A stretch of DNA of 34,585 nt from Bryobacterales bacterium (lineage in GTDB: Bacteria; Acidobacteriota; Terriglobia; Bryobacterales; Bryobacteraceae). The stretch covers positions 1 to 34,585 of the forward strand of contig JADLCF010000199.1 in assembly GCA_020847315.1 (NCBI GenBank), in the 5' to 3' direction. A model generated the notes under the pieces. The model was not told the origin of the DNA and ran no database searches. It saw only the letters and a list, made by a program, of their open reading frames with translations. The translations under genes were made by a program, and so were the position numbers. This document shows positions 6,641 to 14,946 of the stretch, piece after piece (positions within the stretch are counted from its first letter, which is position 1; each line of letters begins with the position of its first letter).

Positions 6641-7954
6641 CTATATTTTTGCCAGTTTGCGGTACAGCGTCTTTCGTTCGATACCCAAGATGCGGGCGGC
6701 TTTTGCCTTATTGCCCGCGGTCGCTTGCAAGACCCGTTGAATCTGCTCGGCTTCCTTATCGGCGAGCGATTCGGAGATGGAGCTTGCTTCGACGGGATGC
6801 CGCAACGCTCGATCCACATCCTGCGCCCGAATCCGCTTATCTTCGGCGAGAATCGTAAGACGTTCAATGAGGTGCTGCAGTTGGCGGACATTCCCAGGCC
6901 AGGCGAAAGATTCGAGCACGGGCGCCGCGCTGGGATGAAATCGGGTTTCCGTGCCGTAGCGGTCGTTGTACTTGTTCAGGAAGAAATGGGCGAGTAGCAT
7001 CACGTCGCCGCGTCGAGTTCGTAACGGCGGCAATTCGATGCGCACGACGTTCAAGCGAAAGAAAAGATCCTCGCGGAACTTACCTTCCCGGACCAGGCCA
7101 TCCAGGTTCTTGTTGCTCGCCGCGATCACGCGAACGTCCACTTTACGCGATTTGCTGGCTCCGAGGGGCCGGATTTCCCGCTCCTGCAGAAAGCGCAGGA
7201 GTTTGAGCTGGAAGCCTGGCTCAATGTCTCCCACTTCATCGAGGAATGCGGTCCCTTTGTTCGCAGCTTCAAGCAGACCGATTCGATCGCGATCCGCCCC
7301 GGTATAGGAGCCGCGCATGGCGCCGAAGAGCTCACTCTCGAGCAGAGTGGCAGCTACGGATCCGCAATCCACTGGCTCGAAGGGCATCGCCGCTCTGCCG
7401 CTGTTGCGGTGGATAAGGCGCGCAACAACTTCCTTCCCTGTTCCGGTTTCGCCCTCGATGAGCACCGTGGTATCCGTGGGAGCAACCCGGGATAGCGTCT
7501 TATAGACTTCCACCATCGGGGCCGAAGAGCCGATCATCTCGCTCTCGGGTAGATCGTCCTCTTCGGCGATGGCATCATCAGCATCCCGGGCGGCGATGGC
7601 GCGACGCAGCACCGAGAGAATATCGTCGAGATCGAAAGGTTTCGCAACGTAGTCAAATGCCCCTCCGCGCGTAGCGGCAACGACGGTTTCCATGCTCCCA
7701 CGCCCGGTCATCAGCACGACCATGCAGTTGGGGTTGCGGCGTTTGGCTTCCTCGAGGATATCGAGACCTGTGCGACTATCCAGGTAGATGTCGGAGAGGA
7801 CTAGTGGGAACGGCTCGGAGGCGAGTTTGTGGAACGCCGCTTCCGAACTGGCTGCGGCTTCTACCTGAAAGCCCTCCAGCTCAAGGAAAGTGGAGAGCGT
7901 GGAGCGCACGCTCGCATCATCCTCGACGAGCAGTAATCGGGTCATTCTCACCAT
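6641..7954 (-). CDS. NtrC-family sigma54-dependent response regulator
   Basis: The 437 residues have the full NtrC layout. The receiver domain covers residues ~5-120, with the acidic pair E11-D12, phospho-acceptor D55 ('LVLSDIYLD') and K105. The AAA+ sigma54-activation domain covers ~140-370, with Walker A 'GETGTGKE' (168-175) and Walker B 'AFLDE' (236-240). A Fis-type helix-turn-helix sits at ~400-437 ('NKAKAARILGIERKTLYRKL'). The loop that contacts sigma54, normally GAFTGA, reads GSYTGA (215-220). It is encoded 95 bases downstream of a CHASE2 histidine kinase on the same strand, so the two very likely form a cognate pair. When phosphorylated it should drive transcription from -24/-12 promoters; its targets are unknown. 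ATG 7945 (three codons later) is an equally possible start. Confidence 0.93.
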   Translation of the reverse strand: MVRMTRLLLVEDDASVRSTLSTFLELEGFQVEAAASSEAAFHKLASEPFPLVLSDIYLDSRTGLDILEEAKRRNPNCMVVLMTGRGSMETVVAATRGGAFDYVAKPFDLDDILSVLRRAIAARDADDAIAEEDDLPESEMIGSSAPMVEVYKTLSRVAPTDTTVLIEGETGTGKEVVARLIHRNSGRAAMPFEPVDCGSVAATLLESELFGAMRGSYTGADRDRIGLLEAANKGTAFLDEVGDIEPGFQLKLLRFLQEREIRPLGASKSRKVDVRVIAASNKNLDGLVREGKFREDLFFRLNVVRIELPPLRTRRGDVMLLAHFFLNKYNDRYGTETRFHPSAAPVLESFAWPGNVRQLQHLIERLTILAEDKRIRAQDVDRALRHPVEASSISESLADKEAEQIQRVLQATAGNKAKAARILGIERKTLYRKLAKI

Positions 7955-7959
7955 TCAAT

Positions 7960-8006
7960 CACGATTCGGGCAGGGCACGATTCGGGCAGGGCACGATTCG
8001 GAATGG
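7960..8006. repeat. Tandem 16-bp repeat, about 2.6 copies
   Basis: CACGATTCGGGCAGGG occurs twice exactly (7960-7975 and 7976-7991), then as a partial third copy from 7992 to about 8001 that diverges after CACGATTCGG. It fills half of the gap between the kinase stop and the regulator start. Confidence 0.85.
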
Positions 8007-8049
8007 ATTCACGCAGGGCGGGCCAAACTGCTTGCGGAACGCCCCGGCC

Positions 8050-9972
8050 CTACCGAGGCTTCGCGGCGCCGGCGTGGGGTGACGCCGCGGGAAGAGCGAG
8101 CGAGAACTCCGAGCCCACGCCCGGTTCGCTCTTCACTTCCACCCGGCCGCCGTGCGCGCTTACAATCTGATCGACGATGGCGAGGCCGACACCAGAGCCT
8201 TTTTCGCCTGATCGTTCCGCCGCCGCCGTACGGTAAAACTTGCGGAAAACGGCCCGCTGCTCTTCGGCGTTCATGCCCATCCCTTGATCCGCCACGGTGA
8301 GGACGATCTCCTGGCCGCGCCGTTCGCAACCGACTGTGACTCCGCTCCCCGTGCCCGAGTATTTGATGGCATTCGTGACGAGATTATAGAGCGCATGTTC
8401 CAGCAACTCGCGGTCTCCACGAAGTAGCGCGTCCTGGTCACAGGGCGGATCGGACACGAGCGAGATTTGTTTGTTCTGCGCGAGGGGTAGAGCGCGCTCC
8501 ACGCACGTGGTTACGAGATCGGCGGCGGGAAAGGAGTCGTCGCGAAGTTGCATCTGGCCGGCGGAAAGGCGCTCCACATCGAGAAAGACTTGAATCAGGC
8601 GGCCCAGGCGCTTCGATTCGTTGTGAATCATGCCGGCCATCTGCTTCTGCTTGTCGGCGCTCAACGAGTAGCGCGAGATGAGTTCGCTCGAGCCCTGTAT
8701 GGCAGTGAGAGGAGTGCGCATTTCGTGCGTGACGTAGTGAATCGCTTCGCGGTAGTTTTCCGTTTCCCGCTCGGAGCGGCGAAGCCTTCGATTGACGAAC
8801 CAATAGCGGTGGGCGGCCAGGGCAAGAAAGGGCAGCAGGGAGCTAAGTATCAGCAGAGTGGAGGGTGCGAGGATGTCTCTGATGTATGCCGCCGGCGGAG
8901 AGGCGAAGGAAATCGTCAGGGGAATCGCGGCGAACGCATAGGTGTGCCGGCTTCTTGGAAACAGGAACGCCACCCCCGTCAGCGCGGCGATCCCGAGACT
9001 GAGCAGGAAGCCAAGCGCCGGCGGAACGAAATGGTAAAAGCGCCGGCTCACCAATGTCTCATAAGCATTGGCGTGGATCTCGACGCCCTGCATGGTGCGG
9101 CCGTAAGAGAAGGGCGTCATCAGGCGGTCGCGCGCGGCGGAAGGAGCAGTGACGCCCACGAACAGCACCGCGTTCTCGGGTGCTGAATAAGAGGCCGGGT
9201 GGGCGAGGAGATCGCCGGCGGAAATACGGCTGATGCCGGACGCTGCCAGGCTGTCTGGTGGACGAAACCGGATCTGAAGCAATCTGCCGTTCACTCGCGA
9301 CGCCGGAATCTCGACACTGCCCACCAGCAAGCTCTCCGGAGTCTCCAGAATGTAGGGTTCCGCGCGAAAGAGCCGGTAGGCTTCCAAGCTGAGCGCCCAA
9401 TAACGTTGACGGTCAACCGCCTTTTCGAGCGGGATGGCGCGGCAGACGGAATCCATGGGATCCGGCGCCGCGTGAACGTGCCCGATTGCAGCTACCGCGC
9501 TCGCGAAAATCGGGGCTGGAAGTTCCCAGGAGTTGCCGCCGGACCGGATCTCCGCGGCAAGCACAACGGCCGGCAAGGCAGCCATGGCGCGGGCAAGGCG
9601 TTGGTCTTCCCGGAGGTCGCCCGGATCGGCGAGCGTGAGGTCGATGGCGACGACCTTGGGTTGGTGCGGAGCGGCGGCTTCAAGAACGCCGGCAACAATG
9701 CTTCGCAGCGCGCGCATGCCCCCATGGCCACTGAGTGTCTCTTCATCGATTGCAATGAGTGTGGATGCACTGCGGGAGGAAGCGGCGCCGCCCGGCGTGT
9801 CTGTGCGGATCCGCCGGACGAGCGCATCGGAAATATTGTTATCGACGACATGGGCTATGGGGCTGGCGGCCACCAGCCAAGCCAGGAGCGTCGACAGCAA
9901 AAGCAATACGACCTGCGCGAAGCGAGACCGCGATTCGACGCCGTGCGATTTGAACTGCTCCCGCCGTTTCAC
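8050..9972 (-). CDS. CHASE2-domain sensor histidine kinase
   Basis: This 640-residue membrane kinase has an N-terminal transmembrane helix (~18-36) and an extracytoplasmic CHASE2 domain (~40-310, with 'STLIAIDEETL', 'VVAIDLTLAD' and 'LFVGVTA'). Three closely spaced transmembrane helices follow (~318-338, ~344-362, ~371-388), the hallmark of CHASE2 receptors. The kinase core has the H-box 'THEMRTPLTAIQG' with phosphorylated H416, N-box 'NLVTNAIKYS', G1 'DQGMGM' and G2 'GSGVGLAIV', and all key residues are present. The CHASE2 ligand is unknown as a class. Its ATG overlaps the stop of the upstream aminopeptidase gene by four bases (ATGA), so translation is probably coupled. The downstream NtrC-type regulator is the obvious partner. 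Confidence 0.93.
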   Translation of the reverse strand: MKRREQFKSHGVESRSRFAQVVLLLLSTLLAWLVAASPIAHVVDNNISDALVRRIRTDTPGGAASSRSASTLIAIDEETLSGHGGMRALRSIVAGVLEAAAPHQPKVVAIDLTLADPGDLREDQRLARAMAALPAVVLAAEIRSGGNSWELPAPIFASAVAAIGHVHAAPDPMDSVCRAIPLEKAVDRQRYWALSLEAYRLFRAEPYILETPESLLVGSVEIPASRVNGRLLQIRFRPPDSLAASGISRISAGDLLAHPASYSAPENAVLFVGVTAPSAARDRLMTPFSYGRTMQGVEIHANAYETLVSRRFYHFVPPALGFLLSLGIAALTGVAFLFPRSRHTYAFAAIPLTISFASPPAAYIRDILAPSTLLILSSLLPFLALAAHRYWFVNRRLRRSERETENYREAIHYVTHEMRTPLTAIQGSSELISRYSLSADKQKQMAGMIHNESKRLGRLIQVFLDVERLSAGQMQLRDDSFPAADLVTTCVERALPLAQNKQISLVSDPPCDQDALLRGDRELLEHALYNLVTNAIKYSGTGSGVTVGCERRGQEIVLTVADQGMGMNAEEQRAVFRKFYRTAAAERSGEKGSGVGLAIVDQIVSAHGGRVEVKSEPGVGSEFSLALPAASPHAGAAKPR

Positions 9973-11258
9973 GATGAGAGCATCGCCTCCAGATCCACAA
10001 CCTCCTTTGGCAGGGAAGCGCTCAGCACCTCGGCTCCGCTTTCCGTAACGAGGAGATCGTCTTCGATCCGGATACCGATTCCTTCTTCGGGGATATAGAC
10101 CCCCGGTTCGACGGTGATTACCATCCCCGGCGCCAGTGGTACCGCAGGATCGCTGGGGTCGTGCACATCCATGCCGAGATGGTGCCCGATTCCGTGAGGA
10201 AAGAACTGGCTGAGCGGCTGCTTCCTCGGGCCGAGACGCATTCCGCGCAGCAGTTCAACAGCGAGCTGATGCAGGCTTCCTGGAATCTGCCGCCCGATAA
10301 AGGCGCCCGGCTTCACAGCGCGGATCACCTCCTTCTGAACGGCGAGCACGGCTTCATACAACTCCCGCTGACGCCGTGAAAAGCGGCCTCCCACCGGTAC
10401 GGTGCGGGTCAGATCGCCGGCATATCCTTCATACTCCGCGCCTACATCCAGAATCGTGAGGACACCCTTCCGCAAGGGTGCGCGGTTGCGCGAGTAATGC
10501 AGCACGCAGGCGTTGTCTCCCGAAGCGACGATGGGCGCAAAGGAGTGACGCCCGGCGCCGCGGCGTAGAAACTCGTGCGTAATGTCGGCTGCGACTTCAA
10601 ACTCATTCGACGAAGTTTGCAGCGAACGCCAGCCGCGAAGCTGGCCTTCCGCGGTGATGGCGATGGCCTCGCGGATGAGGGCGATCTCGGAAGGAGACTT
10701 CGTCATGCGAAGCGCTGCAATCTCGTCATTCAGCGGCCGAAACTCCCGGAAGGGAAAGGCAGCCTTGAGACGCTCCTCCAGTTCCGGCCCGGTGAGACAA
10801 GCGAGCCGCTCACACCGCGCCAGCGATTCGGCAACCAGGGTCTCGAACTGGCATCGACGGATGACGCGGGCAATTCCCAGACGTTCTGCAAGACCGGGTT
10901 CCGATGCGTGTGATGCCGGTCCGCTCCAAAGGGTGCGCCCCGGATCGTGGTCGGGGAGCACTAGCACTTCGAGTAGCGCTCTGGATCGGCCTTGAGGCGC
11001 AAGGACGAGCATGGCCCCCGGCTGCAACCAGCCCGTGAAGTATGAGAAGTTCGAATCCTGAAAAAAGCCTGACCGAAGTTCGCCCCGTTCGGCTTCCGTG
11101 TTCCCCGCGAGCACGGCCACGGCATCACCGCAACGTTCCCAAAGCGCGGCGCGGCGCCGGGCATACTCGGCCGGGGATACCGCCTCACGGCCATGCGCTT
11201 TCTCAGACCCTCGCGGGCGTTGGTTTGTCCGGCGCTTGCTTCGTTCAGGGACTTTCAT
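9969..11258 (-). CDS. pepP: Xaa-Pro aminopeptidase (M24B family)
   Basis: This 429-residue, two-domain aminopeptidase P-like protein has an N-terminal creatinase-type domain ('FSYFTGWLQPGAMLVLAP') and a C-terminal pita-bread metallopeptidase domain. The five metal ligands are visible: two Asp in 'LDVGAEYEGYAGDLTR', His in 'HGIGHHLGMDVHD', Glu in 'ITVEPGVY' and Glu in 'IGIRIEDD'. It should remove N-terminal residues that precede proline, in the cytoplasm. I chose ATG 11258, preceded by AGGAAG, over the longer frame from 11318, whose extra 20 residues are not family-like. It lies 34 bases after the GlcD-like gene and its stop overlaps the kinase start, so it sits in the middle of a likely operon. 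Confidence 0.92.
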   Translation of the reverse strand: MKVPERSKRRTNQRPRGSEKAHGREAVSPAEYARRRAALWERCGDAVAVLAGNTEAERGELRSGFFQDSNFSYFTGWLQPGAMLVLAPQGRSRALLEVLVLPDHDPGRTLWSGPASHASEPGLAERLGIARVIRRCQFETLVAESLARCERLACLTGPELEERLKAAFPFREFRPLNDEIAALRMTKSPSEIALIREAIAITAEGQLRGWRSLQTSSNEFEVAADITHEFLRRGAGRHSFAPIVASGDNACVLHYSRNRAPLRKGVLTILDVGAEYEGYAGDLTRTVPVGGRFSRRQRELYEAVLAVQKEVIRAVKPGAFIGRQIPGSLHQLAVELLRGMRLGPRKQPLSQFFPHGIGHHLGMDVHDPSDPAVPLAPGMVITVEPGVYIPEEGIGIRIEDDLLVTESGAEVLSASLPKEVVDLEAMLSS

Positions 11259-11292
11259 CCAACTTCCTGCATCGTATCGGACTTGAGTGCGG

Positions 11293-12714
11293 CTATTGGG
11301 CGGCCGTGACATTCTCAAAGCGGTTGAGCGTTTGAGAGGCCGGCAGCAGCTTGCCGGGATTCAGTATGCCAGCCGGATCGAACTGCTGTTTCAGGCTGAG
11401 CAGATGCTCCTGAAGAGGCTGCGAGTAGAGCTTGCCGAAGAGTTCGTTCTTCTCCATGCCGACACCATGCTCTCCGGTGATCGTGCCCCCTTCGGCGACG
11501 CAGAGCTCGAGGATTTCATCTCCCGCCAGTTTCGCCTTCTCGATATCGCCGGGCTTGCGCGCATTGAAGAGAATAATCGGGTGCAGGTTACCGTCTCCCG
11601 CATGAAAGATATTGCTGATGGTTAGGCCGTGCTTGCGGGCGATTTCCTGAATAAGCCCAAGAACTCTTGGGAGGCGGGTCCGAGGGACGACACCATCCTG
11701 CACGTAGAAGGTGGGGCTTACCCGGCCGATTGCTCCAAAGGCGTTCTTGCGGCCCTTCCATAGTAGGGCGCGTTCCGCGGCGTCGGCGGCAATGCGTACG
11801 CTGCGGGCCCCGGCGGCGGCGCAAATGCCTTCCACCAGCGGCGCCTGCTCGCGAATCTCCTCAACCGGGCCGGCAAGCTCTACCAGCAGGATCGCGGCCG
11901 CATCAAGCGGATAGCCGGCATTGGTTGCTTCTTCCACCATTCGCAGCATAACCCCATCCATCATCTCCAGCGCGATGGGAAGCACGCCACGCCCAATGAT
12001 GTCGGAGACGGATTGGCCTGCCTGCTCTGGATCGTCGTAGACAGCCAGCATTGTTTCCACCGCTTCGGGAGAGCGCATGATGCGCACCCAGATGGCGGTG
12101 ACCACCGCAAGAGTTCCTTCCGATCCAATCAACAAACCGCGTATGTCGAGTCCCGGTAAGTCGCCTTCCGGTCCGCCGGCGATGCGGATGTCTCCCTCCG
12201 CGGTAACGAACTCGAGGCCGAGCACGTGATTGGTGGTGACCCCGTAGACCAGCGTATGGGGGCCGCCGGCGTTCTCCGCCACATTACCGCCGACCGTGCA
12301 AGCCCGTTGGCTGGAAGGATCCGGCGCATAGAAATAGCCATGCGGAGCCAAGGCGGCGGAGAGGTCGAGATTCACGACGCCCGGCTGCACCTTGAGGTAT
12401 TCATCGTCCAGATTCATCTCCAGAATCCGGTTCATCCGGACGAGGGACACAACGACGCCGCCGGCGATGGGAATGGCGCCCCCGCTCAGGCCGGTTCCGG
12501 CGCCGCGGGCAACGAGCGGAATCTGATGTAGCGTGCAGTAGGCGAGGATGTGCGAGACTTCGTGGGCCGAGGATGGAAAAAGGACGAGATCGGGCCGGGC
12601 GCGATCCACCCCGCCATCGTACTCATAAAGACCCAAATCCGATTCCGAACTGAGGGACGCCTGTTCGCCCACGATCTGAACAAGCGCGGCGCGATGCGCG
12701 TTGCCGATTGCCAT
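11293..12714 (-). CDS. glcD: FAD-linked oxidase, GlcD/lactate dehydrogenase type
   Basis: This 473-residue flavoprotein has an N-terminal PCMH-type FAD-binding domain ('VARGAGTGLSGGAIP', then 'TVGGNVAENAGGPHTLVYG') and a C-terminal FAD-oxidase domain with 'HAGDGNLHP' and 'ITGEHGVGMEK'. Family members oxidise glycolate or D-2-hydroxy acids such as D-lactate, passing electrons to partner subunits or the respiratory chain. No GlcE or GlcF is encoded nearby, so the exact substrate and electron acceptor are open. The ATG at 12714 has a good GGGGAGGAG ribosome site six bases upstream. It follows the TlpA-like gene by 59 bases and precedes pepP by 34, so co-transcription is likely. Confidence 0.9.
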   Translation of the reverse strand: MAIGNAHRAALVQIVGEQASLSSESDLGLYEYDGGVDRARPDLVLFPSSAHEVSHILAYCTLHQIPLVARGAGTGLSGGAIPIAGGVVVSLVRMNRILEMNLDDEYLKVQPGVVNLDLSAALAPHGYFYAPDPSSQRACTVGGNVAENAGGPHTLVYGVTTNHVLGLEFVTAEGDIRIAGGPEGDLPGLDIRGLLIGSEGTLAVVTAIWVRIMRSPEAVETMLAVYDDPEQAGQSVSDIIGRGVLPIALEMMDGVMLRMVEEATNAGYPLDAAAILLVELAGPVEEIREQAPLVEGICAAAGARSVRIAADAAERALLWKGRKNAFGAIGRVSPTFYVQDGVVPRTRLPRVLGLIQEIARKHGLTISNIFHAGDGNLHPIILFNARKPGDIEKAKLAGDEILELCVAEGGTITGEHGVGMEKNELFGKLYSQPLQEHLLSLKQQFDPAGILNPGKLLPASQTLNRFENVTAAQ

Positions 12715-12773
12715 GCGAATCTCCTCCCCTTTACGCGCGTGCCGATCCGGCAGGAACAGCCAGCCCGTTGCGT

Positions 12774-13313
12774 TTATCCCTTCGGCAGGTGCCGTTCGAT
12801 ACGAGCCACCACTTCCGGACTCGTCCAGGCTTCCGGCCCGACAAACTTTTCAAGAACCCGCCCCTCCCGGTTGATAAGGTAGGTTTCCGGATACTTGTAC
12901 GTGCCGAATTGGGCGCCGATGCCGGCAGTGGGATCGAAGGTGTTGGGAAACGTGATGCCGCTCCGTTGCATGAACTGCCGGTAAGTTTGTTCATTACGGT
13001 CCACGTTGACACCCAGGACGATCACCCCCCGCTTTCCGTACTTCTGATGGAACTGTTCCAGGCTGGGCATCTCCTGCACACAGGGAGGGCACCACGTGGC
13101 CCAGAAGTTGACGAGGAGCAACTCCCCCTGGAAATTGTTGCTGCCGATGGTAGCGCCGTTCGACGTGGCAGCCTGAAAACGGGGTGCGCGATCCCCCACG
13201 TTCACGGTTCTATCGCGCACGGCATCGTAGATCCCATACGACAAGACCAATGTGCTCAATATGATAAGCGCGATGAGGAAGCGCTCGATCGCGGCGTTGG
13301 GCTGCTTGGACAT
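12774..13313 (-). CDS. Membrane-anchored TlpA/ResA-like thioredoxin
   Basis: The 179-residue protein has one N-terminal transmembrane helix (~11-30) and a periplasmic thioredoxin fold of the AhpC/TSA-TlpA type. The active site is 'WCPPC' (C75, C78), the cis-Pro region is 'YKYPETYLINREG', and there is a TlpA-type insertion ('DRNEQTYRQFMQRSGITFP'). Such proteins reduce disulphides outside the cytoplasm, often in cytochrome c maturation or for specific client proteins; no cytochrome gene is in view. It is the first gene of the minus-strand cluster running down to 6641 and diverges from the pterin synthase operon across a 75-base gap that must hold promoters for both directions. Confidence 0.9.
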   Translation of the reverse strand: MSKQPNAAIERFLIALIILSTLVLSYGIYDAVRDRTVNVGDRAPRFQAATSNGATIGSNNFQGELLLVNFWATWCPPCVQEMPSLEQFHQKYGKRGVIVLGVNVDRNEQTYRQFMQRSGITFPNTFDPTAGIGAQFGTYKYPETYLINREGRVLEKFVGPEAWTSPEVVARIERHLPKG

Positions 13314-13388
13314 TCGTATTCAGTGTATCTGGTTTCGACGTTGGAGCATCTATGCAAAGGGGTCAAGGAGGCGCGCCCGGCATTCGCG

Positions 13389-13805
13389 ATGCGGATTACC
13401 AGACGAGTGGATTTTTCAGCTTCTCATCTCTGTGCGATTCCATCGCTAAGCCAGGAAGAGAATCATGCGATCTATGGCGATGGAGCAAACCCGCACGGCC
13501 ACGGGCATAATTACGTGCTCGAGGTGACTTTGGAGGGGGAACCGGATCCGGTAACAGGAATGGTCTTCGATCTCAAAGAATTGAAGTCCATTCTGCAAAG
13601 CGAAATTCTTGATGTGATGGACCATCGGTACCTCAACCAGGAGGTGCCCCCGTTTGACCTTGTTGTTCCAACCGTTGAGAATGTGTCCCGGGAGATTTGG
13701 AAACGGCTCTGGCCGAAATTGAATCTCTCGAATGCAAGATTGCACCAGGTGCGCCTGTATGAAACGGAAGACGTGTTCGTGGATTACTCCGGGGAGCCTG
13801 CATGA
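13389..13805 (+). CDS. PTPS/QueD-fold protein, copy 1 (catalytic Cys missing)
   Basis: This 138-residue protein of the 6-pyruvoyl-tetrahydropterin / 6-carboxy-tetrahydropterin synthase family keeps the zinc ligands H13 ('FSASH') and H38/H40 ('HGHGHNY'), the Asp-His pair D78-H79 ('MDHRYLN'), the 'TVEN' block and the pterin-anchoring Glu (E125, 'LYETED'). The position of the catalytic Cys in PTPS-type enzymes (C-x5-HGH) is Gly (G32, 'YGDGANP'). It is also not the Glu seen in PTPS-III enzymes. A Cys at 15 lies next to the first zinc His but not at the catalytic site. I use ATG 13389 because the family N-terminus begins there. An AAGGAGG at 13364-13370 is too far upstream for that ATG, so a slightly earlier non-ATG start is possible. 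The stop overlaps the next gene by four bases. Confidence 0.88.
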   Translation: MRITRRVDFSASHLCAIPSLSQEENHAIYGDGANPHGHGHNYVLEVTLEGEPDPVTGMVFDLKELKSILQSEILDVMDHRYLNQEVPPFDLVVPTVENVSREIWKRLWPKLNLSNARLHQVRLYETEDVFVDYSGEPA

Positions 13806-14233
13806 CGCTGACCCATCGTTATCGCTTCTCCGCTTCGCACCGGCTTTACAATCCGGCGCTTTCTGAACAGGAGAATCGCGAGATTTACGGAAGGTGCAGC
13901 AATCCTTACGGCCACGGACACGACTACATTCTAGAGGTGAGCGTGGAAGGGAGCCCGGACGCCGTATCGGGCAGGATGATCGCGAGCGAGGACTTGGATC
14001 TGCTGGTACACGACGGAGTTCTTCGGGTGTACAAAGGCAAGAACATGAATCTCGACATTGATACGTTCGTGAATGGGCGCGTCCCGACGACGGAAAATGT
14101 GGCGCAAGATATTCGCGAAAGACTTGAGCGAGGTTGGCCCGCGAATGGTGAGCCTTTCGGCTACACGGCGCGCATGCCAACCCTCTCCGGCGTGCGATTG
14201 TTTGAGACCGCGAAGAATATCTTCGACATCTAA
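13802..14233 (+). CDS. PTPS/QueD-fold protein, copy 2 (Asp-His pair missing)
   Basis: This 143-residue paralogue of the preceding gene is collinear without gaps for the first ~77 residues. It keeps the zinc ligands H13, H38 and H40 and has the catalytic Cys (C32, 'YGRCSNPYGHGHDY') that copy 1 lacks. The Asp-His pair that completes the catalytic triad in known PTPS and QueD enzymes is absent: the segment reads 'YKGKNMNLDID', with K/N or K/G at the aligned positions depending on the gap. 'TTEN' and the Glu of 'LFETAKN' are kept. ATG 13802 overlaps the previous stop (ATGA), implying coupled translation and roughly equal amounts of the two proteins. folE follows 32 bases downstream. Confidence 0.88.
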   Translation: MTLTHRYRFSASHRLYNPALSEQENREIYGRCSNPYGHGHDYILEVSVEGSPDAVSGRMIASEDLDLLVHDGVLRVYKGKNMNLDIDTFVNGRVPTTENVAQDIRERLERGWPANGEPFGYTARMPTLSGVRLFETAKNIFDI

Positions 14234-14265
14234 GAGGTTATTGAAGCAACCTTAGAAAGAACATC

Positions 14266-14877
14266 ATGCAGAAATCCAGCGCGACGGTAAAGATGATTCC
14301 GATGGGCAAGACGGAGCCGGAATCGCCGATCGCTTCCCAGATAGAACAAATTCTACTGGAGATCGGCGAAGATCCATCCCGTGACGGGCTCCTGAAAACC
14401 CCGGAGCGAGTGGCAAAGGCACTCCGCGATCTCACCGCCGGTTACCAGACCGACGTCACCAGCGTTCTGAATGGAGCGTTGTTCGACGTGGAGTACGACG
14501 ACATGGTGATCGTGAAGGATATCGAGTTCTATAGCCTTTGCGAACACCACATGCTGCCTTTTTTCGGCAGAATCCACGTAGCGTATATTCCCAACGGCAA
14601 AGTGATTGGATTGAGCAAGATACCGCGAATCGTGGATATTTTCTCCAAACGTCTGCAAGTCCAGGAACGGCTGACCCAGGAAGTCGCGAAGACCATCATG
14701 GAAGCGATTCAGCCGCAGGGCGTGGGCGTTGTGGCAAGCGCCCGGCATTTTTGCATGATGATGCGCGGGGTAGAGAAGCAATACAGCGATACGGTCACGA
14801 GCACGATGCTCGGTTCGTTCCGTAATAACCGGGAGACCCGTACCGAGTTTCTATCCTTGATCCAGAATCATTTGTAA
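14266..14877 (+). CDS. folE: GTP cyclohydrolase I
   Basis: This 203-residue FolE converts GTP to 7,8-dihydroneopterin triphosphate in the cytoplasm, the first step to folate, tetrahydrobiopterin and queuosine precursors. The zinc ligands are C92 and H95 ('[10 protein letters not shown]') and C163 ('RHFCMMMRG'). The '[18 protein letters not shown]' N-terminal block and '[22 protein letters not shown]' are standard. The length is typical, with a short variable N-terminal extension. It is third in an operon after two PTPS/QueD-fold genes that act on exactly its product, so the trio probably makes one reduced pterin. Which one (6-carboxy- or 6-pyruvoyl-tetrahydropterin, or a folate intermediate) is not fixed by the context. 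Confidence 0.96.
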   Translation: MQKSSATVKMIPMGKTEPESPIASQIEQILLEIGEDPSRDGLLKTPERVAKALRDLTAGYQTDVTSVLNGALFDVEYDDMVIVKDIEFYSLCEHHMLPFFGRIHVAYIPNGKVIGLSKIPRIVDIFSKRLQVQERLTQEVAKTIMEAIQPQGVGVVASARHFCMMMRGVEKQYSDTVTSTMLGSFRNNRETRTEFLSLIQNHL

Positions 14878-14946
14878 GGCCTGACCTGGCCGCTCCGGAA
14901 CTGCCCTGGATTCCCGGCGCGAACAGGCCGTGCTAGGATGCTTCGT

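Noticed and set aside
7960-8006. Possible CRISPR array
   Set aside because: The 16-bp units abut without spacers and only about 2.6 copies exist, and there are no cas genes. It is a simple tandem repeat.
12708-13388. Upstream 227-residue extension of the first PTPS gene on the plus strand
   Set aside because: It runs antisense through the well-supported TlpA-like gene, shows no family similarity, and the PTPS family N-terminus begins at 13389.
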